From: Mycobacterium sp. Root135
GTDB taxonomy: Bacteria > Actinomycetota > Actinomycetes > Mycobacteriales > Mycobacteriaceae
NCBI RefSeq assembly: GCF_001426545.1
Contig: NZ_LMEZ01000001.1
Span: forward strand, 62,967-126,966
Direction of reading: 5' to 3'
Length of the DNA stretch: 64,000 nt
The notes beneath the pieces are model-generated. The model was not told the origin of the DNA, made no database searches, and saw only the letters and a program-made list of their open reading frames with translations. Every line of letters starts with the position of its first letter. The stretch's first letter is position 1. A program made the translations under genes and the position numbers. Shown piece after piece: positions 43,519-51,944 of this stretch.

Positions 43519-45855
43519 GTGCCAAAGATCGCGCCGAAGACGAAAGACCGAAACTCTGGTCGCCTGAGCAACCGATTCTGGAAGCTGCTCGGCGCCAGTA
43601 CGGACAAGAACCAGGCCCAGTCGATGGACCTGGTGCACGCCTCGGCCGAGTTCGACGAGAAGGCCGCCGCCCTCGACGACGACAAGCTGAAGCAGGCCGC
43701 GAAGCTGCTCAACCTCGCCGGCCTCGCAGAGTCGTCGGACATCCCTCAGTTCCTCGCCATCGCCCGTGAGGCCTCCGAGCGCGCGACGACGTTGCGTCCA
43801 TTCGACGTTCAGCTGCTCGGCGCGCTGCGCATGCTGGCCGGCGACGTCGTCGAGATGGCCACCGGTGAGGGCAAGACCCTGGCCGGCGCCATCGCCGCCG
43901 CCGGCTACGCCATTGCGGGTCGCAGCGTGCACGTCATCTCCGTCAACGACTACCTCGCTCGACGCGATGCCGAGTGGATGGGGCCGCTGCTCGAGGCGAT
44001 GGGCCTGACCGTCGGCTGGATCACCGCCGAGTCGACCGCCGACGAGCGTCGCGCCGCGTACGGCTGCAACGTCACCTATGCCTCGGTCAACGAGATCGGC
44101 TTCGACGTGCTGCGCGACCAGCTGGTGACCGACGTCGCCGACCTGGTCTCGCCCGACCCCGACGTCGCGCTCATCGACGAGGCCGACTCGGTGCTCGTCG
44201 ACGAGGCCCTCGTCCCGCTGGTGCTGGCAGGCACCACCCACCGCGAGCAGCCGCGGCTCGAGATCATCCGGATGGTCGGGGAGTTGGTGTCTGGCAAGGA
44301 CTATGAGGCCGACGCCGACCGCCGCAACGTGCACCTCACCGACGCGGGCGCCCGCAAGCTCGAGAAGGCGCTCGGTGGCGTCGACATCTACTCCGAGGAG
44401 AACGTCAGCACCACGCTGACCGAGATCAACGTCGCCCTGCACGCCCACGTGCTGCTGCAGCGCGACGTGCACTACATCGTCCGCGATGGCCGGGTGCAGC
44501 TCATCAACGCCTCCCGCGGCCGCATCGCGCAGCTGCAGCGCTGGCCCGACGGGCTGCAGGCCGCCGTCGAGGCCAAGGAGGGCATCGAGACGACCGAGAC
44601 CGGTGAAGTGCTCGACACCATCACCGTCCAGGCGCTGATCAACCGCTACCCGAGGGTGTGCGGGATGACCGGAACCGCGCTGGCCGCCGGCGAGCAGCTG
44701 CGACAGTTCTACAAGCTCGGCGTCTCGCCGATACCCCCGAACACGCCGAACATCCGCGAGGACGACGCCGATCGCGTCTACATCACCGCCGCCGCCAAGA
44801 TCGACGCCGTCATCGACCACATCAAGACGGTGCACGCGACCGGTCAGCCCGTGCTCGTCGGCACCCGCGACGTCGCCGAATCCGAGGAACTCCACGAGCG
44901 GCTCGTCAAGGCGGGCATCCCGGCCGTCGTACTGAACGCCAAGAACGACGAAGAGGAAGCGCGCGTCATCGCCGAGGCGGGGACGCTGAACTCGGTGACC
45001 GTGTCGACCCAGATCGCCGGTCGCGGTACCGACATCCGGCTCGGCGGTTCCGACGAAAGCAGCCATGACGACGTCGCCAAGCTCGGCGGACTGCACGTCA
45101 TCGGCACCGGCCGGCACCACACCGAACGCCTCGACAACCAGCTGCGCGGCCGCGCGGGCCGCCAGGGTGATCCCGGCTCGTCGCTGTTCTTCTCCAGCTG
45201 GGAGGACGACGTCGTCGTCTCCCACCTCGATCCCGAGAAGCTCCCGTTGGCCACCGACGAGGACGGCCGCATCGTCGGCGACAAGGCGGGCCTCCTCCTG
45301 GAACACGCCCAGCGCATCGCCGAGGGCAGGCTGCTCGACGTGCACGCCAACACCTGGCGTTACAACCAACTGGTCGCCCAGCAGCGCGCCATTCTGGTGG
45401 AACGGCGAAACACGCTGCTGCGCACCGCGACCGCCCGCGAGGAGCTGGCCGAACGGTCGCCGGAACGCTACGAGGAACTGCTCGAGAAGCTCGACGAGGA
45501 GCGGCTGGAGGTCATCAGCCGCAAGATCATGCTCTACCACCTCGACCGCGGGTGGGCCGACCACCAGGCCTACCTGTCCGACATCCGCGAGAGCATCCAC
45601 CTGCGGGCGCTCGGCAGGCAGAACCCGCTCGACGAGTTCCACCGCCTGGCAGTCGACGCGTTCGGCTCACTGGCCGCCGACGCCATCGAGGCGGCGCAGC
45701 AGACCTTCGAGACCGCCAACGTCGCCGAGGACGAGCAGGGCCTCGATCTGTCGAAACTCGCGCGGCCGACCTCGACGTGGACGTACATGATCCACGACAA
45801 CCCGTTGTCCGAGGACTCCATGTCTGCACTGAGCTTGCCGGGAGTATTCCGCTAG
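43519..45855 (+). CDS. secA2: Accessory Sec ATPase SecA2
   Basis: 778 residues. It has the DEAD-motor parts: [19 protein letters not shown] (Walker A), [17 protein letters not shown] (Walker B), [15 protein letters not shown] and a second RecA block with [19 protein letters not shown] and [10 protein letters not shown]. It is shorter than housekeeping SecA1 because the C-terminal linker and zinc tail are missing, the hallmark of SecA2. It exports a small set of proteins, in mycobacteria including lipoproteins and virulence factors. The GTG at 43519 has TACCGT at 43507-43512 6 nt upstream, deciding the start against 43489. Sequence and position match Rv1821. Confidence 0.96.
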   Translation: MPKIAPKTKDRNSGRLSNRFWKLLGASTDKNQAQSMDLVHASAEFDEKAAALDDDKLKQAAKLLNLAGLAESSDIPQFLAIAREASERATTLRPFDVQLLGALRMLAGDVVEMATGEGKTLAGAIAAAGYAIAGRSVHVISVNDYLARRDAEWMGPLLEAMGLTVGWITAESTADERRAAYGCNVTYASVNEIGFDVLRDQLVTDVADLVSPDPDVALIDEADSVLVDEALVPLVLAGTTHREQPRLEIIRMVGELVSGKDYEADADRRNVHLTDAGARKLEKALGGVDIYSEENVSTTLTEINVALHAHVLLQRDVHYIVRDGRVQLINASRGRIAQLQRWPDGLQAAVEAKEGIETTETGEVLDTITVQALINRYPRVCGMTGTALAAGEQLRQFYKLGVSPIPPNTPNIREDDADRVYITAAAKIDAVIDHIKTVHATGQPVLVGTRDVAESEELHERLVKAGIPAVVLNAKNDEEEARVIAEAGTLNSVTVSTQIAGRGTDIRLGGSDESSHDDVAKLGGLHVIGTGRHHTERLDNQLRGRAGRQGDPGSSLFFSSWEDDVVVSHLDPEKLPLATDEDGRIVGDKAGLLLEHAQRIAEGRLLDVHANTWRYNQLVAQQRAILVERRNTLLRTATAREELAERSPERYEELLEKLDEERLEVISRKIMLYHLDRGWADHQAYLSDIRESIHLRALGRQNPLDEFHRLAVDAFGSLAADAIEAAQQTFETANVAEDEQGLDLSKLARPTSTWTYMIHDNPLSEDSMSALSLPGVFR

Positions 45856-45865
45856 GTTCATCTGC

Positions 45866-46471
45866 ATGGAGCCTCCGGAAGATGCCGGCGACCGCGTCCT
45901 GACCATCCCCAACGCGCTCAGCGTGTTGCGGCTGCTCCTCGTCCCCGTCTTCATCTACCTCCTGCTGGTCGTCGACGCGAACGCATGGGCCGTCGCCGTC
46001 CTGATGTTCAGTGGCTTCTCCGACTGGGCCGACGGCAAGATCGCCCGCCTCTTCGACAACCAGTCCTCACGCCTCGGCGCGCTGCTCGACCCCGCGGTCG
46101 ACCGCATCTACATGCTGGTCATCCCGGTCGTGATGGCCGTCGACGGCATCGTGCCGTGGTGGTTCGTGGGGACGTTGATCGGCCGCGACGTCGTCCTGGC
46201 GCTGACGCTGCCGGTCCTGCGCAGCCGTGGGCTGACCGCCCTGACCGTCACCTACATCGGCAAGGCCGCCACGTTCGCGTTGATGTCGGGCTTCCCGCTG
46301 GTGCTCCTCGGGCAGTGGGACGCTCTCTGGAGCAGGGTCATCCTGGCCATCGGATGGGCCTTCCTCGGGTGGGGGATGGCCATGTACCTCTGGTCGGGGG
46401 TGCTGTACCTCGTGCAAACCGCGATGGTGGTCGGGCAAGTGCCCCGCCGAGTTGCCGGGAGAAGTGGCTGA
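45866..46471 (+). CDS. pgsA2: CDP-alcohol phosphatidyltransferase family protein (PgsA2-like)
   Basis: 201 residues, about six transmembrane helices. The CDP-alcohol phosphotransferase motif spans residues 56-79: D56, G57, A60, R61, G71, D75 and D79. The enzyme couples CDP-diacylglycerol to an alcohol in phospholipid synthesis at the membrane; the alcohol is not determined. It corresponds in position to M. tuberculosis pgsA2 (Rv1822). TAGGTT at 45853-45858 lies 7 nt before the ATG, so it may be expressed separately from secA2, which ends 10 bp upstream. It overlaps the next gene by 8 bp. Confidence 0.88.
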   Translation: MEPPEDAGDRVLTIPNALSVLRLLLVPVFIYLLLVVDANAWAVAVLMFSGFSDWADGKIARLFDNQSSRLGALLDPAVDRIYMLVIPVVMAVDGIVPWWFVGTLIGRDVVLALTLPVLRSRGLTALTVTYIGKAATFALMSGFPLVLLGQWDALWSRVILAIGWAFLGWGMAMYLWSGVLYLVQTAMVVGQVPRRVAGRSG

Positions 46472-47381
46472 CGGCGAGCGCGCGCTCGGCGGCTACAGCC
46501 CGGACGCCGGACGCAACGCTCACCTCGCGGGTGCGCCGACGACGATCCCGGTGCCGTCGCTGCTGCGATCGCTGCTGTCCGACCACCTCGACCCCGGCTA
46601 CGCCGCCGCAGCCGAGCGTCGCGCCACGACGGGCACCACCACCCGTCCGGCGGCGAACCTGGCCTGGCAGATCCTGGCGGGACTGCTCGTGACCGCGGTG
46701 TTCGCCGCGGCGGTCGCCCAGGCGACGTCCGTCGCCCCCGCCACCCAGGAGACCAGGCAAGTACTCGCCACCGGCGTCCACAACGCCCAACAGGCGACCG
46801 ATCGGGGCACGGCCCGGCGCGACGCGCTCGCCGGTGAGGTCGAATCCGAACGGCGCGCCCGGCTCGCGGGCGACCAAACGGGTCGGCAACTGCTTGCCGA
46901 CCTCGACGTCGCCGAGTTCGCCGCCGGGGCCACCGCCGTCCGCGGACCGGGCTTGAACGTCACCGTCACCGAACCCAGTGCCGCCCGCGACCTGAGCGAC
47001 GTGACCAAGCAACGCGTCGCAGGCAGCCCGCAGGTGATCCTCGACCGCGACCTCCAACTGGTCGTCAACTCGCTGTGGGACAGCGGCGCGGAGGCCGTCG
47101 CCATCGGAGGAGTCCGCATCGGGCCCAACGTGACGATCCGCCAGGCGGGCGGTGGCCTTCTGGTCGACAACCAACCCGTCGGCAACCCGTACGAGGTGCG
47201 TGCCGTCGGTCCTCCGCACGCCATGCACGACGCGTTCGACCAGAGCCCGGCGCTTCATCGACTCCGGCTCCTCGAGGCAACGTACGGCGTCGCCGTCAAC
47301 GTCAGCGAAGCCGACGACCTCGCGCTGCCCGCCGGTTCGGTACGAGAGGTCAACTTCGCCAAGCAGATTGGGCCGAAATGA
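46464..47381 (+). CDS. DUF881 membrane protein (Rv1823-like)
   Basis: 305 residues: a polar N-terminus with GGYSPDAGRNAH and VPSLLRSLLSDHLDPGY, one transmembrane helix near residues 70-90, then a coiled-coil-like region and the DUF881 core (VRGPGLNVTVTEPS, QVILDRDLQLVVNSLWDSGAEAVAI, GVRIGPNVTIRQAGGGLLVD). DUF881 proteins are in actinobacterial cell-division/envelope neighbourhoods. GTG at 46464 is preferred over TTG at 46452 because it aligns with the recalled Rv1823 N-terminus and overlaps the pgsA2 stop. Its stop overlaps the next start. Confidence 0.82.
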   Translation: MADGERALGGYSPDAGRNAHLAGAPTTIPVPSLLRSLLSDHLDPGYAAAAERRATTGTTTRPAANLAWQILAGLLVTAVFAAAVAQATSVAPATQETRQVLATGVHNAQQATDRGTARRDALAGEVESERRARLAGDQTGRQLLADLDVAEFAAGATAVRGPGLNVTVTEPSAARDLSDVTKQRVAGSPQVILDRDLQLVVNSLWDSGAEAVAIGGVRIGPNVTIRQAGGGLLVDNQPVGNPYEVRAVGPPHAMHDAFDQSPALHRLRLLEATYGVAVNVSEADDLALPAGSVREVNFAKQIGPK

Positions 47382-47710
47382 TCGGAATAGCCGCACTCGT
47401 CGTCGGCATCGTGCTCGGTTTGGTGTTTCACCCCAGCGTGCCCGAGGTGATCCAGCCGTACCTGCCGATCGCGGTCGTCGCCGCGCTCGACGCGGTGTTC
47501 GGCGGACTGCGCGCGTACCTCGAGCGCATCTTCGACGCCAAGGTGTTCGTGGTGTCGTTCGTCTTCAACGTGCTCGTCGCCACGCTCATCGTCTTCGTCG
47601 GAGATCAGCTCGGGGTGGGCACGCAGCTCTCCACCGCGATCATCGTCGTCCTCGGGATCCGGATCTTCGGCAACGCCGCCGCCCTGCGGCGCAGACTCTT
47701 CGGGGCGTGA
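47378..47710 (+). CDS. Small basic protein, DUF1290 (Rv1824-like)
   Basis: 110 residues, three hydrophobic helices (LVVGIVLGLVFHPSVP, YLPIAVVAALDAVFGGLRAYL, KVFVVSFVFNVLVATLIVFV) and basic ends. It matches the DUF1290 'small basic protein' sbp of Gram-positive bacteria, found between DUF881 genes near cell-division and envelope genes. The ATG overlaps the preceding stop by 4 nt (ATGA), so the three DUF881/sbp genes form one coupled unit. The molecular role is unknown. Confidence 0.85.
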   Translation: MIGIAALVVGIVLGLVFHPSVPEVIQPYLPIAVVAALDAVFGGLRAYLERIFDAKVFVVSFVFNVLVATLIVFVGDQLGVGTQLSTAIIVVLGIRIFGNAAALRRRLFGA

Positions 47711-47713
47711 GAC

Positions 47714-48487
47714 GTGACCGAACCAGACCCGGCCCCCGAGCACGGCAGGCACGAACTGCCCGACGACGCACCCCGCCCGCGCCCGCGCCCGCGCCGCGGG
47801 CAGATCGGCTTCGGTGCGCTCGCCGTCGTGCTGTGCCTGCTGCTCGGGGTCGCGATCGTCACACAGGCCCGGCAGACCGAATCCGGTGACTCGCTGGAAA
47901 CGGCCCGGCCGGCCGACCTCCTGGTCCTGCTCGATTCGCTGCAACAACGCGAAGCCGCGCTCAACACCGAGGTGGCCGACCTTCAGCGGACGCTCGAGTC
48001 GCTGAGGTCCTCCGGGAGCAACGACCAGGCGGCGATCGAGAACGCCCGCGATCGGCTGGCCGCACTGTCGATTCTGATCGGAACCGTCGCCGCGACGGGG
48101 CCCGGTGTGACAATCGTCGTCGACGACACCGCGCCGGGGGTGTCGCCGGAGACCATGCTCGACGTCGTCAACGAGTTGCGGGCGGCCGGTGCTGAGGCCA
48201 TGCAGATCAGCTCGGCCGGCCAACCGCCGGTCCGCCTCGGCGTCGACACCTGGGTGGTCGGATCACCCGGTGCGCTCGTCGTCGACGGCACCACGCTGTC
48301 CCCGCCCTATTCGGTTCTCGCCATTGGCGATCCGGCCACGTTGTCCGCGGCGATGAACATCCCGGGTGGGGCCGTGGACAGCGTCGAACGCGTCGGCGGC
48401 ACAATGTCGGTGCAGCAGGCGGACGTGGTCAACGTGACCGCCTTGCGGCAACCGAAACCCCGCCAATACGCTCAGCCAGACAAGTGA
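47714..48487 (+). CDS. DUF881 membrane protein (Rv1825-like)
   Basis: 257 residues. A basic Pro/Arg-rich N-terminus is followed by a transmembrane helix ([18 protein letters not shown]), a coiled coil ([21 protein letters not shown]) and the DUF881 domain ([51 protein letters not shown]). The paired DUF881 proteins flank the small basic protein, and this arrangement is conserved in actinobacteria, which argues for a membrane complex (inference). It starts 3 bp after the previous gene and ends 16 bp before gcvH. Confidence 0.83.
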   Translation: MTEPDPAPEHGRHELPDDAPRPRPRPRRGQIGFGALAVVLCLLLGVAIVTQARQTESGDSLETARPADLLVLLDSLQQREAALNTEVADLQRTLESLRSSGSNDQAAIENARDRLAALSILIGTVAATGPGVTIVVDDTAPGVSPETMLDVVNELRAAGAEAMQISSAGQPPVRLGVDTWVVGSPGALVVDGTTLSPPYSVLAIGDPATLSAAMNIPGGAVDSVERVGGTMSVQQADVVNVTALRQPKPRQYAQPDK

Positions 48488-48503
48488 GCACACGAGGAGC
48501 CCA

Positions 48504-48899
48504 GTGAGCGAGATTCCGTCCGACCTGTACTACACCGAAGACCACGAGTGGGTGCGTCGGACCGGTGACGACACCGTCCGCGTCGGCATCACCGACTTCG
48601 CCCAAGCGGCGCTCGGTGACGTCGTCTTCGTCGAACTGCCCGACGTCGACGCCGAGGTCACCGCGGGCGGCGAGTTCGGCACCGTCGAGTCGACCAAGTC
48701 GAACTCGGACTTGTTCGCGCCGATCACCGCCAAAGTGGTTGCCGTCAACGGCGAAGTGGCCGACTCCCCGGAGTTGGTGAACTCCGACCCGTACGGCGCC
48801 GGATGGCTCATCGACCTGCAGGTTGACGCCGCAGAGCTGTCGTTGGCCCTCGACGGTTTGCTCGACGCCGACGCCTATGGTGCGACGCTCGACGAATGA
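48504..48899 (+). CDS. gcvH: Glycine cleavage system H protein
   Basis: 131 residues. The lipoyl-lysine is Lys65 in [15 protein letters not shown], and the rest is typical: [34 protein letters not shown] and [11 protein letters not shown]. GcvH shuttles the aminomethyl group of glycine between the P (gcvP, about 3 kb downstream), T and L proteins; gcvT is not in this window. AGGAG lies shortly before the GTG. The gene follows the DUF881 cluster and may be the last gene of that unit, since no riboswitch precedes it. Confidence 0.97.
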   Translation: MSEIPSDLYYTEDHEWVRRTGDDTVRVGITDFAQAALGDVVFVELPDVDAEVTAGGEFGTVESTKSNSDLFAPITAKVVAVNGEVADSPELVNSDPYGAGWLIDLQVDAAELSLALDGLLDADAYGATLDE

Positions 48900-49037
48900 G
48901 AAGTGCGGCCGGTGATCCGGTGGTGGTTGTCACGGATGCCGCCGGTCCGCGGTACGGTCGTATCGAGATGCATGACGGCTGGCGTTACGCCGGCGCGTCT
49001 GCAAACCATCGCCACAGCAGCCAGTAAGGAGCACCGC

Positions 49038-49520
49038 GTGACGGACAACGACACCAGTTCGGGAGCGGATCAATCCGAAGGGGAAGTGACGGTCGAGACG
49101 ACCTCGGTCTTCCGGTCGGACTTCCTCAACGAATTGGACGCACCGCCAGCCACCAGCGGTGAAGGCGCCGTGTCGGGAGTCGAGGGACTTCCCGCTGGCT
49201 CGGCACTTCTCGTCGTCAAGCGCGGCCCCAACGCGGGGTCGCGATTCCTGCTCGACCAGGCCAGGACGTCGGCCGGTCGGCACCCCGACAGCGACATCTT
49301 CCTCGACGACGTGACGGTGAGTCGCCGGCACGCGGAGTTCCGCCTCGAGAGCGGCGAATTCCAGGTCGTCGACGTCGGCAGCCTCAACGGCACCTACGTC
49401 AACCGCGAGCCCGTGGATTCCGCGGTGCTGGCCAACGGCGACGAGGTCCAGATCGGCAAGTTCCGACTGGTCTTCCTCACCGGACCCAAGGGCGACGACG
49501 ACGGCGGTTCCGGTAGCTGA
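49038..49520 (+). CDS. garA: GarA, FHA-domain regulator of glutamate/TCA metabolism
   Basis: 160 residues. The N-terminal phosphorylation motif ETTSVF holds Thr21 and Thr22, targets of PknG and PknB in mycobacteria. The FHA domain follows: [21 protein letters not shown] and [18 protein letters not shown]. Unphosphorylated GarA inhibits 2-oxoglutarate dehydrogenase/decarboxylase and NAD-glutamate dehydrogenase and activates glutamate synthase. The start is the GTG at 49038 with AAGGAG at 49026-49031; upstream in-frame starts have no support. The stop overlaps the next ATG by one base, coupling it to the MerR gene. Confidence 0.97.
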   Translation: MTDNDTSSGADQSEGEVTVETTSVFRSDFLNELDAPPATSGEGAVSGVEGLPAGSALLVVKRGPNAGSRFLLDQARTSAGRHPDSDIFLDDVTVSRRHAEFRLESGEFQVVDVGSLNGTYVNREPVDSAVLANGDEVQIGKFRLVFLTGPKGDDDGGSGS

Positions 49521-50248
49521 TGACCGCCCCCGACACCCCAGCGCTCGCCGGGATGTCGATCGGAGCGGTCCTGGAATCGCTGCGACCCGACTTTCCGGAC
49601 GTGACCATCTCCAAGATTCGATTCCTGGAGGCCGAAGGACTGGTCACGCCGCAGCGCTCGGGGTCGGGATACCGACGTTTCACCGCCTACGACTGTGCGC
49701 GCCTCAGGTTCATCCTGACCGCGCAGCGGGATCACTACCTGCCGCTCAAGGTCATCAAGGCGCAGCTCGACTCGCAGTCTGACGGGGCACTGCCCGAGAC
49801 CGGATCCAGTTACGGCGTACCGCGATTGGTTCAGGTGTCGGACGGCGACCACGGCGCGTACGACACTGCCGCGGTGGCGCCTGCACAGGTCAGGCTGAGC
49901 CGCGAGGATTTGTTGACGCGGTCGGGCGTCGACGAGGAACTGCTCGGCGCCCTCATCAAGGCCGGCGTCGTGACGTCCGGCCCCGGTGGTTTCTTCGACG
50001 AGCACATGGTGGTCACCGCGCAGTGCGCCAAGGCGCTGGCCGACTACGGCGTCGAACCCCGGCACCTGCGGGCGTTCCGGTCGGCGGCGGATCGGCAGTC
50101 GGATTTGATCGCCCAGATCGCCGGGCCGGTGGTGAAGGCGGGCGCGCGAGATCGCGCCGACGACCTCGCGCGGGAGGTCGCCGCGCTGGCGATTACATTG
50201 CATACCTCGCTGATCAAGTCCGCCGTGCGCGACGTTCTCGATCGCTGA
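49520..50248 (+). CDS. MerR-type regulator (Rv1828/FtsR-like)
   Basis: 242 residues. An N-terminal winged HTH of MerR type ([20 protein letters not shown], then [21 protein letters not shown]) precedes a long C-terminal helical region with [20 protein letters not shown]. It matches Rv1828, whose corynebacterial relative FtsR controls ftsZ; the same role in mycobacteria is inference. There is no classical Cys metal-binding loop. It is translationally coupled to garA through the TGATG overlap, which links cell-division control and nitrogen/carbon metabolism in one transcript. Confidence 0.88.
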   Translation: MTAPDTPALAGMSIGAVLESLRPDFPDVTISKIRFLEAEGLVTPQRSGSGYRRFTAYDCARLRFILTAQRDHYLPLKVIKAQLDSQSDGALPETGSSYGVPRLVQVSDGDHGAYDTAAVAPAQVRLSREDLLTRSGVDEELLGALIKAGVVTSGPGGFFDEHMVVTAQCAKALADYGVEPRHLRAFRSAADRQSDLIAQIAGPVVKAGARDRADDLAREVAALAITLHTSLIKSAVRDVLDR

Positions 50249-50307
50249 GGATTAGACTCGGCTCGACGGTTTGACGACCGGCTTTCAGGCGCGGAGGGCA
50301 GACACAG

Positions 50308-50802
50308 ATGGGCGAGGTTCGAGTGATCGGCATTCGCGTGGAACAGCCTCAGAACCAGCCGGTTCTGCTGCTGCGAGAGTCCAATGGCGACCGGTATCTT
50401 CCGATCTGGATCGGTCAGACGGAGGCGCAGGCGATCGCGCTGGAGCAACAGGGGGTCGAGCCGGCCCGTCCGCTCACCCACGACTTGATTCGGGATTTGA
50501 TTACGGCCCTTGGCCATTCGCTGAAGGAAGTTCGGATCGTCGATCTGCAGGAAGGCACGTTCTACGCCGACCTCATCTTCGATCGTGACATCAAGGTTTC
50601 GGCACGGCCGTCGGATTCGGTGGCGATCGCCATGCGGGCCGGGGTGCCGATCTACGTCGAAGAGGCCGTGTTGGCCGAGGCGGGGCTGTTGATCCCCGAC
50701 GAGTCCGACGAGGAAACCACCGGCGCCGTTCGTGAAGACGAGGTCGAGAAGTTCAAGGAGTTCCTCGACAGCGTTTCCCCAGACGACTTCAAGGCCACCT
50801 GA
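50308..50802 (+). CDS. Bifunctional nuclease family protein, DUF151 (Rv1829-like)
   Basis: 164 residues. The DUF151 core is clear: VLLLRESNGDRYLPIWIGQTEAQAIA, then PLTHDLIRDLITALG, FYADLIFDR and SARPSDSVAIAMRAGVPIYV. The family is named for a plant nuclease, but the bacterial members have no proven activity. A GGAGGG precedes the ATG. The gene sits between two MerR-type regulators (Rv1828-, Rv1830-like), an order conserved in mycobacteria. The last 30 residues are acidic. Confidence 0.87.
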   Translation: MGEVRVIGIRVEQPQNQPVLLLRESNGDRYLPIWIGQTEAQAIALEQQGVEPARPLTHDLIRDLITALGHSLKEVRIVDLQEGTFYADLIFDRDIKVSARPSDSVAIAMRAGVPIYVEEAVLAEAGLLIPDESDEETTGAVREDEVEKFKEFLDSVSPDDFKAT

Positions 50803-50921
50803 GTCGGCTGCCGGACTCGTCGATAGTCACGGATGCGTCTCACGCTCTCGACACGCGGAGCCGGTTTCGTCGATACATGTCGCGGGCAGCCATACTTTGA
50901 ATCACTCCGAGGGGCAGTGAG

Positions 50922-50948
50922 TGTCGAGCAGGAAGCGTATGCTCGACA
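50922..50948. promoter_or_regulatory. Perfect 9-bp inverted repeat upstream of the second MerR gene
   Basis: TGTCGAGCA at 50922-50930 and TGCTCGACA at 50940-50948 are separated by 9 nt and pair perfectly. It lies 86 bp before the GTG of the MerR gene at 51034, in the only noncoding gap of this gene group. It could be an operator (autoregulation) or an RNA hairpin in the leader. Confidence 0.55.
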
Positions 50949-51033
50949 TACTCGAGAGCTCGGAGCAAACGTGTTGAGTCGTCGTTGATGGCTGCCACGC
51001 ATGGATCCAGTTCGATCGGCGAGAGGATGGGCA

Positions 51034-51657
51034 GTGGGCGACACGCCACGTCAGGAGCAGTTGGATCTCACCTCCAGCGGCACACCGGAGCCGGCAGTCT
51101 CGGCAGCACGTAGCGAACCCGTGCAGGGTGGCCTGTTCCCCGACAACTCCGTCCCGGACGAACTCGTGGGCTACCGGGGGCCGAGCGCCTGTCAGATCGC
51201 CGGAATCACCTACCGCCAGCTGGATTACTGGGCCAGGACGTCCCTGGTGGTCCCGTCGATTCGCGGTGCGGCCGGCTCGGGCAGTCAGCGGCTCTATTCG
51301 TTCAAGGACATCCTGGTCCTGAAGATCGTCAAAAGGCTTCTGGACACCGGAATCTCGTTGCACAACATTCGCGTCGCGGTGGACCATCTGCGTCAGCGCG
51401 GCGTCAAGGACCTCGCCAACATCACCCTGTTCTCCGACGGCACCACCGTCTACGAGTGCACGTCGGCCGAAGAGGTCGTCGACCTGCTTCAAGGCGGTCA
51501 GGGCGTGTTCGGCATTGCGGTATCGGGAGCCATGCGCGAGCTGACGGGTGCCATCGCCGACTTCCCCGGCGAGCGGGCCGACGGCGGGGAGTCGATCCCC
51601 AGCCCGGAGGACGAGCTCGCGTCGCGGCGCAAGACCCGCGACCGCAAGATCGGCTGA
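51034..51657 (+). CDS. MerR-type regulator (Rv1830-like)
   Basis: 207 residues. A short disordered N-terminus is followed by a MerR HTH (SACQIAGITYRQLDYWARTS, then QRLYSFKDILVLKIVKRLLDTG) and a C-terminal part with TTVYECTSAEEVVDLLQGGQG. No metal-binding Cys cluster is seen. The position after the DUF151 gene matches Rv1830. The GTG at 51034 is chosen over the ATG at 51001 because GAGAGGA at 51021-51027 lies 6 nt before it. The stop is about 30 bp before the glycine riboswitch, so termination or a new promoter must separate it from gcvP. Confidence 0.87.
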   Translation: MGDTPRQEQLDLTSSGTPEPAVSAARSEPVQGGLFPDNSVPDELVGYRGPSACQIAGITYRQLDYWARTSLVVPSIRGAAGSGSQRLYSFKDILVLKIVKRLLDTGISLHNIRVAVDHLRQRGVKDLANITLFSDGTTVYECTSAEEVVDLLQGGQGVFGIAVSGAMRELTGAIADFPGERADGGESIPSPEDELASRRKTRDRKIG

Positions 51658-51689
51658 CCTCCACCCACTCCGGTAGACTTGGCAACGCA

Positions 51690-51915
51690 TCGCCCCTGCG
51701 CGGGAGAGTTCCGTGGCCGCCAGCCACGGACGCCGAAGGAGCAACACCTCTCCGTCAACCTCTCAGGCACCCAGGACCGCGTGGAGCCACGATGCCTCTG
51801 GAAAGTGGTGAGCTCGATTCACCCGCCCATGGGGAAAGGCCGACCCGGCAGTGATCGGGTCCGCCGAATCTCTCAGGCGCCCGCGACGGGTCGACGACAG
51901 AGGGGGAGGACCGCA
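51690..51915 (+). promoter_or_regulatory. Tandem glycine riboswitch upstream of gcvP
   Basis: Two aptamers of the glycine class are visible. The first has GGGAGAG at 51702-51708, CGCCGAAGGAGCAA around 51731-51744 and CCTCTCAGGCACC at 51759-51771. The second has ATGCCTCTGGAAAG at 51792-51805, CCGCCGAATCTCTCAGGC around 51861-51878 and GACAGAGGGGGAGG at 51896-51909. Tandem aptamers with a short linker are the classical arrangement. Glycine should turn on gcvP, 30 bp downstream. TAGACT at 51674-51679 is a candidate -10 just upstream. Confidence 0.93.
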
Positions 51916-51944
51916 AGCGGTTCCACGCTCTGAGAGGTCCTTCC

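Noticed and set aside
41542..45642. A minus-strand frame open for about 1366 codons across paralogue C and secA2
   Set aside because: The part beyond 43452 is antisense to the conserved secA2 gene; high GC makes antisense frames stay open. The ATG with a GAGGAG at 43452 marks the real start.
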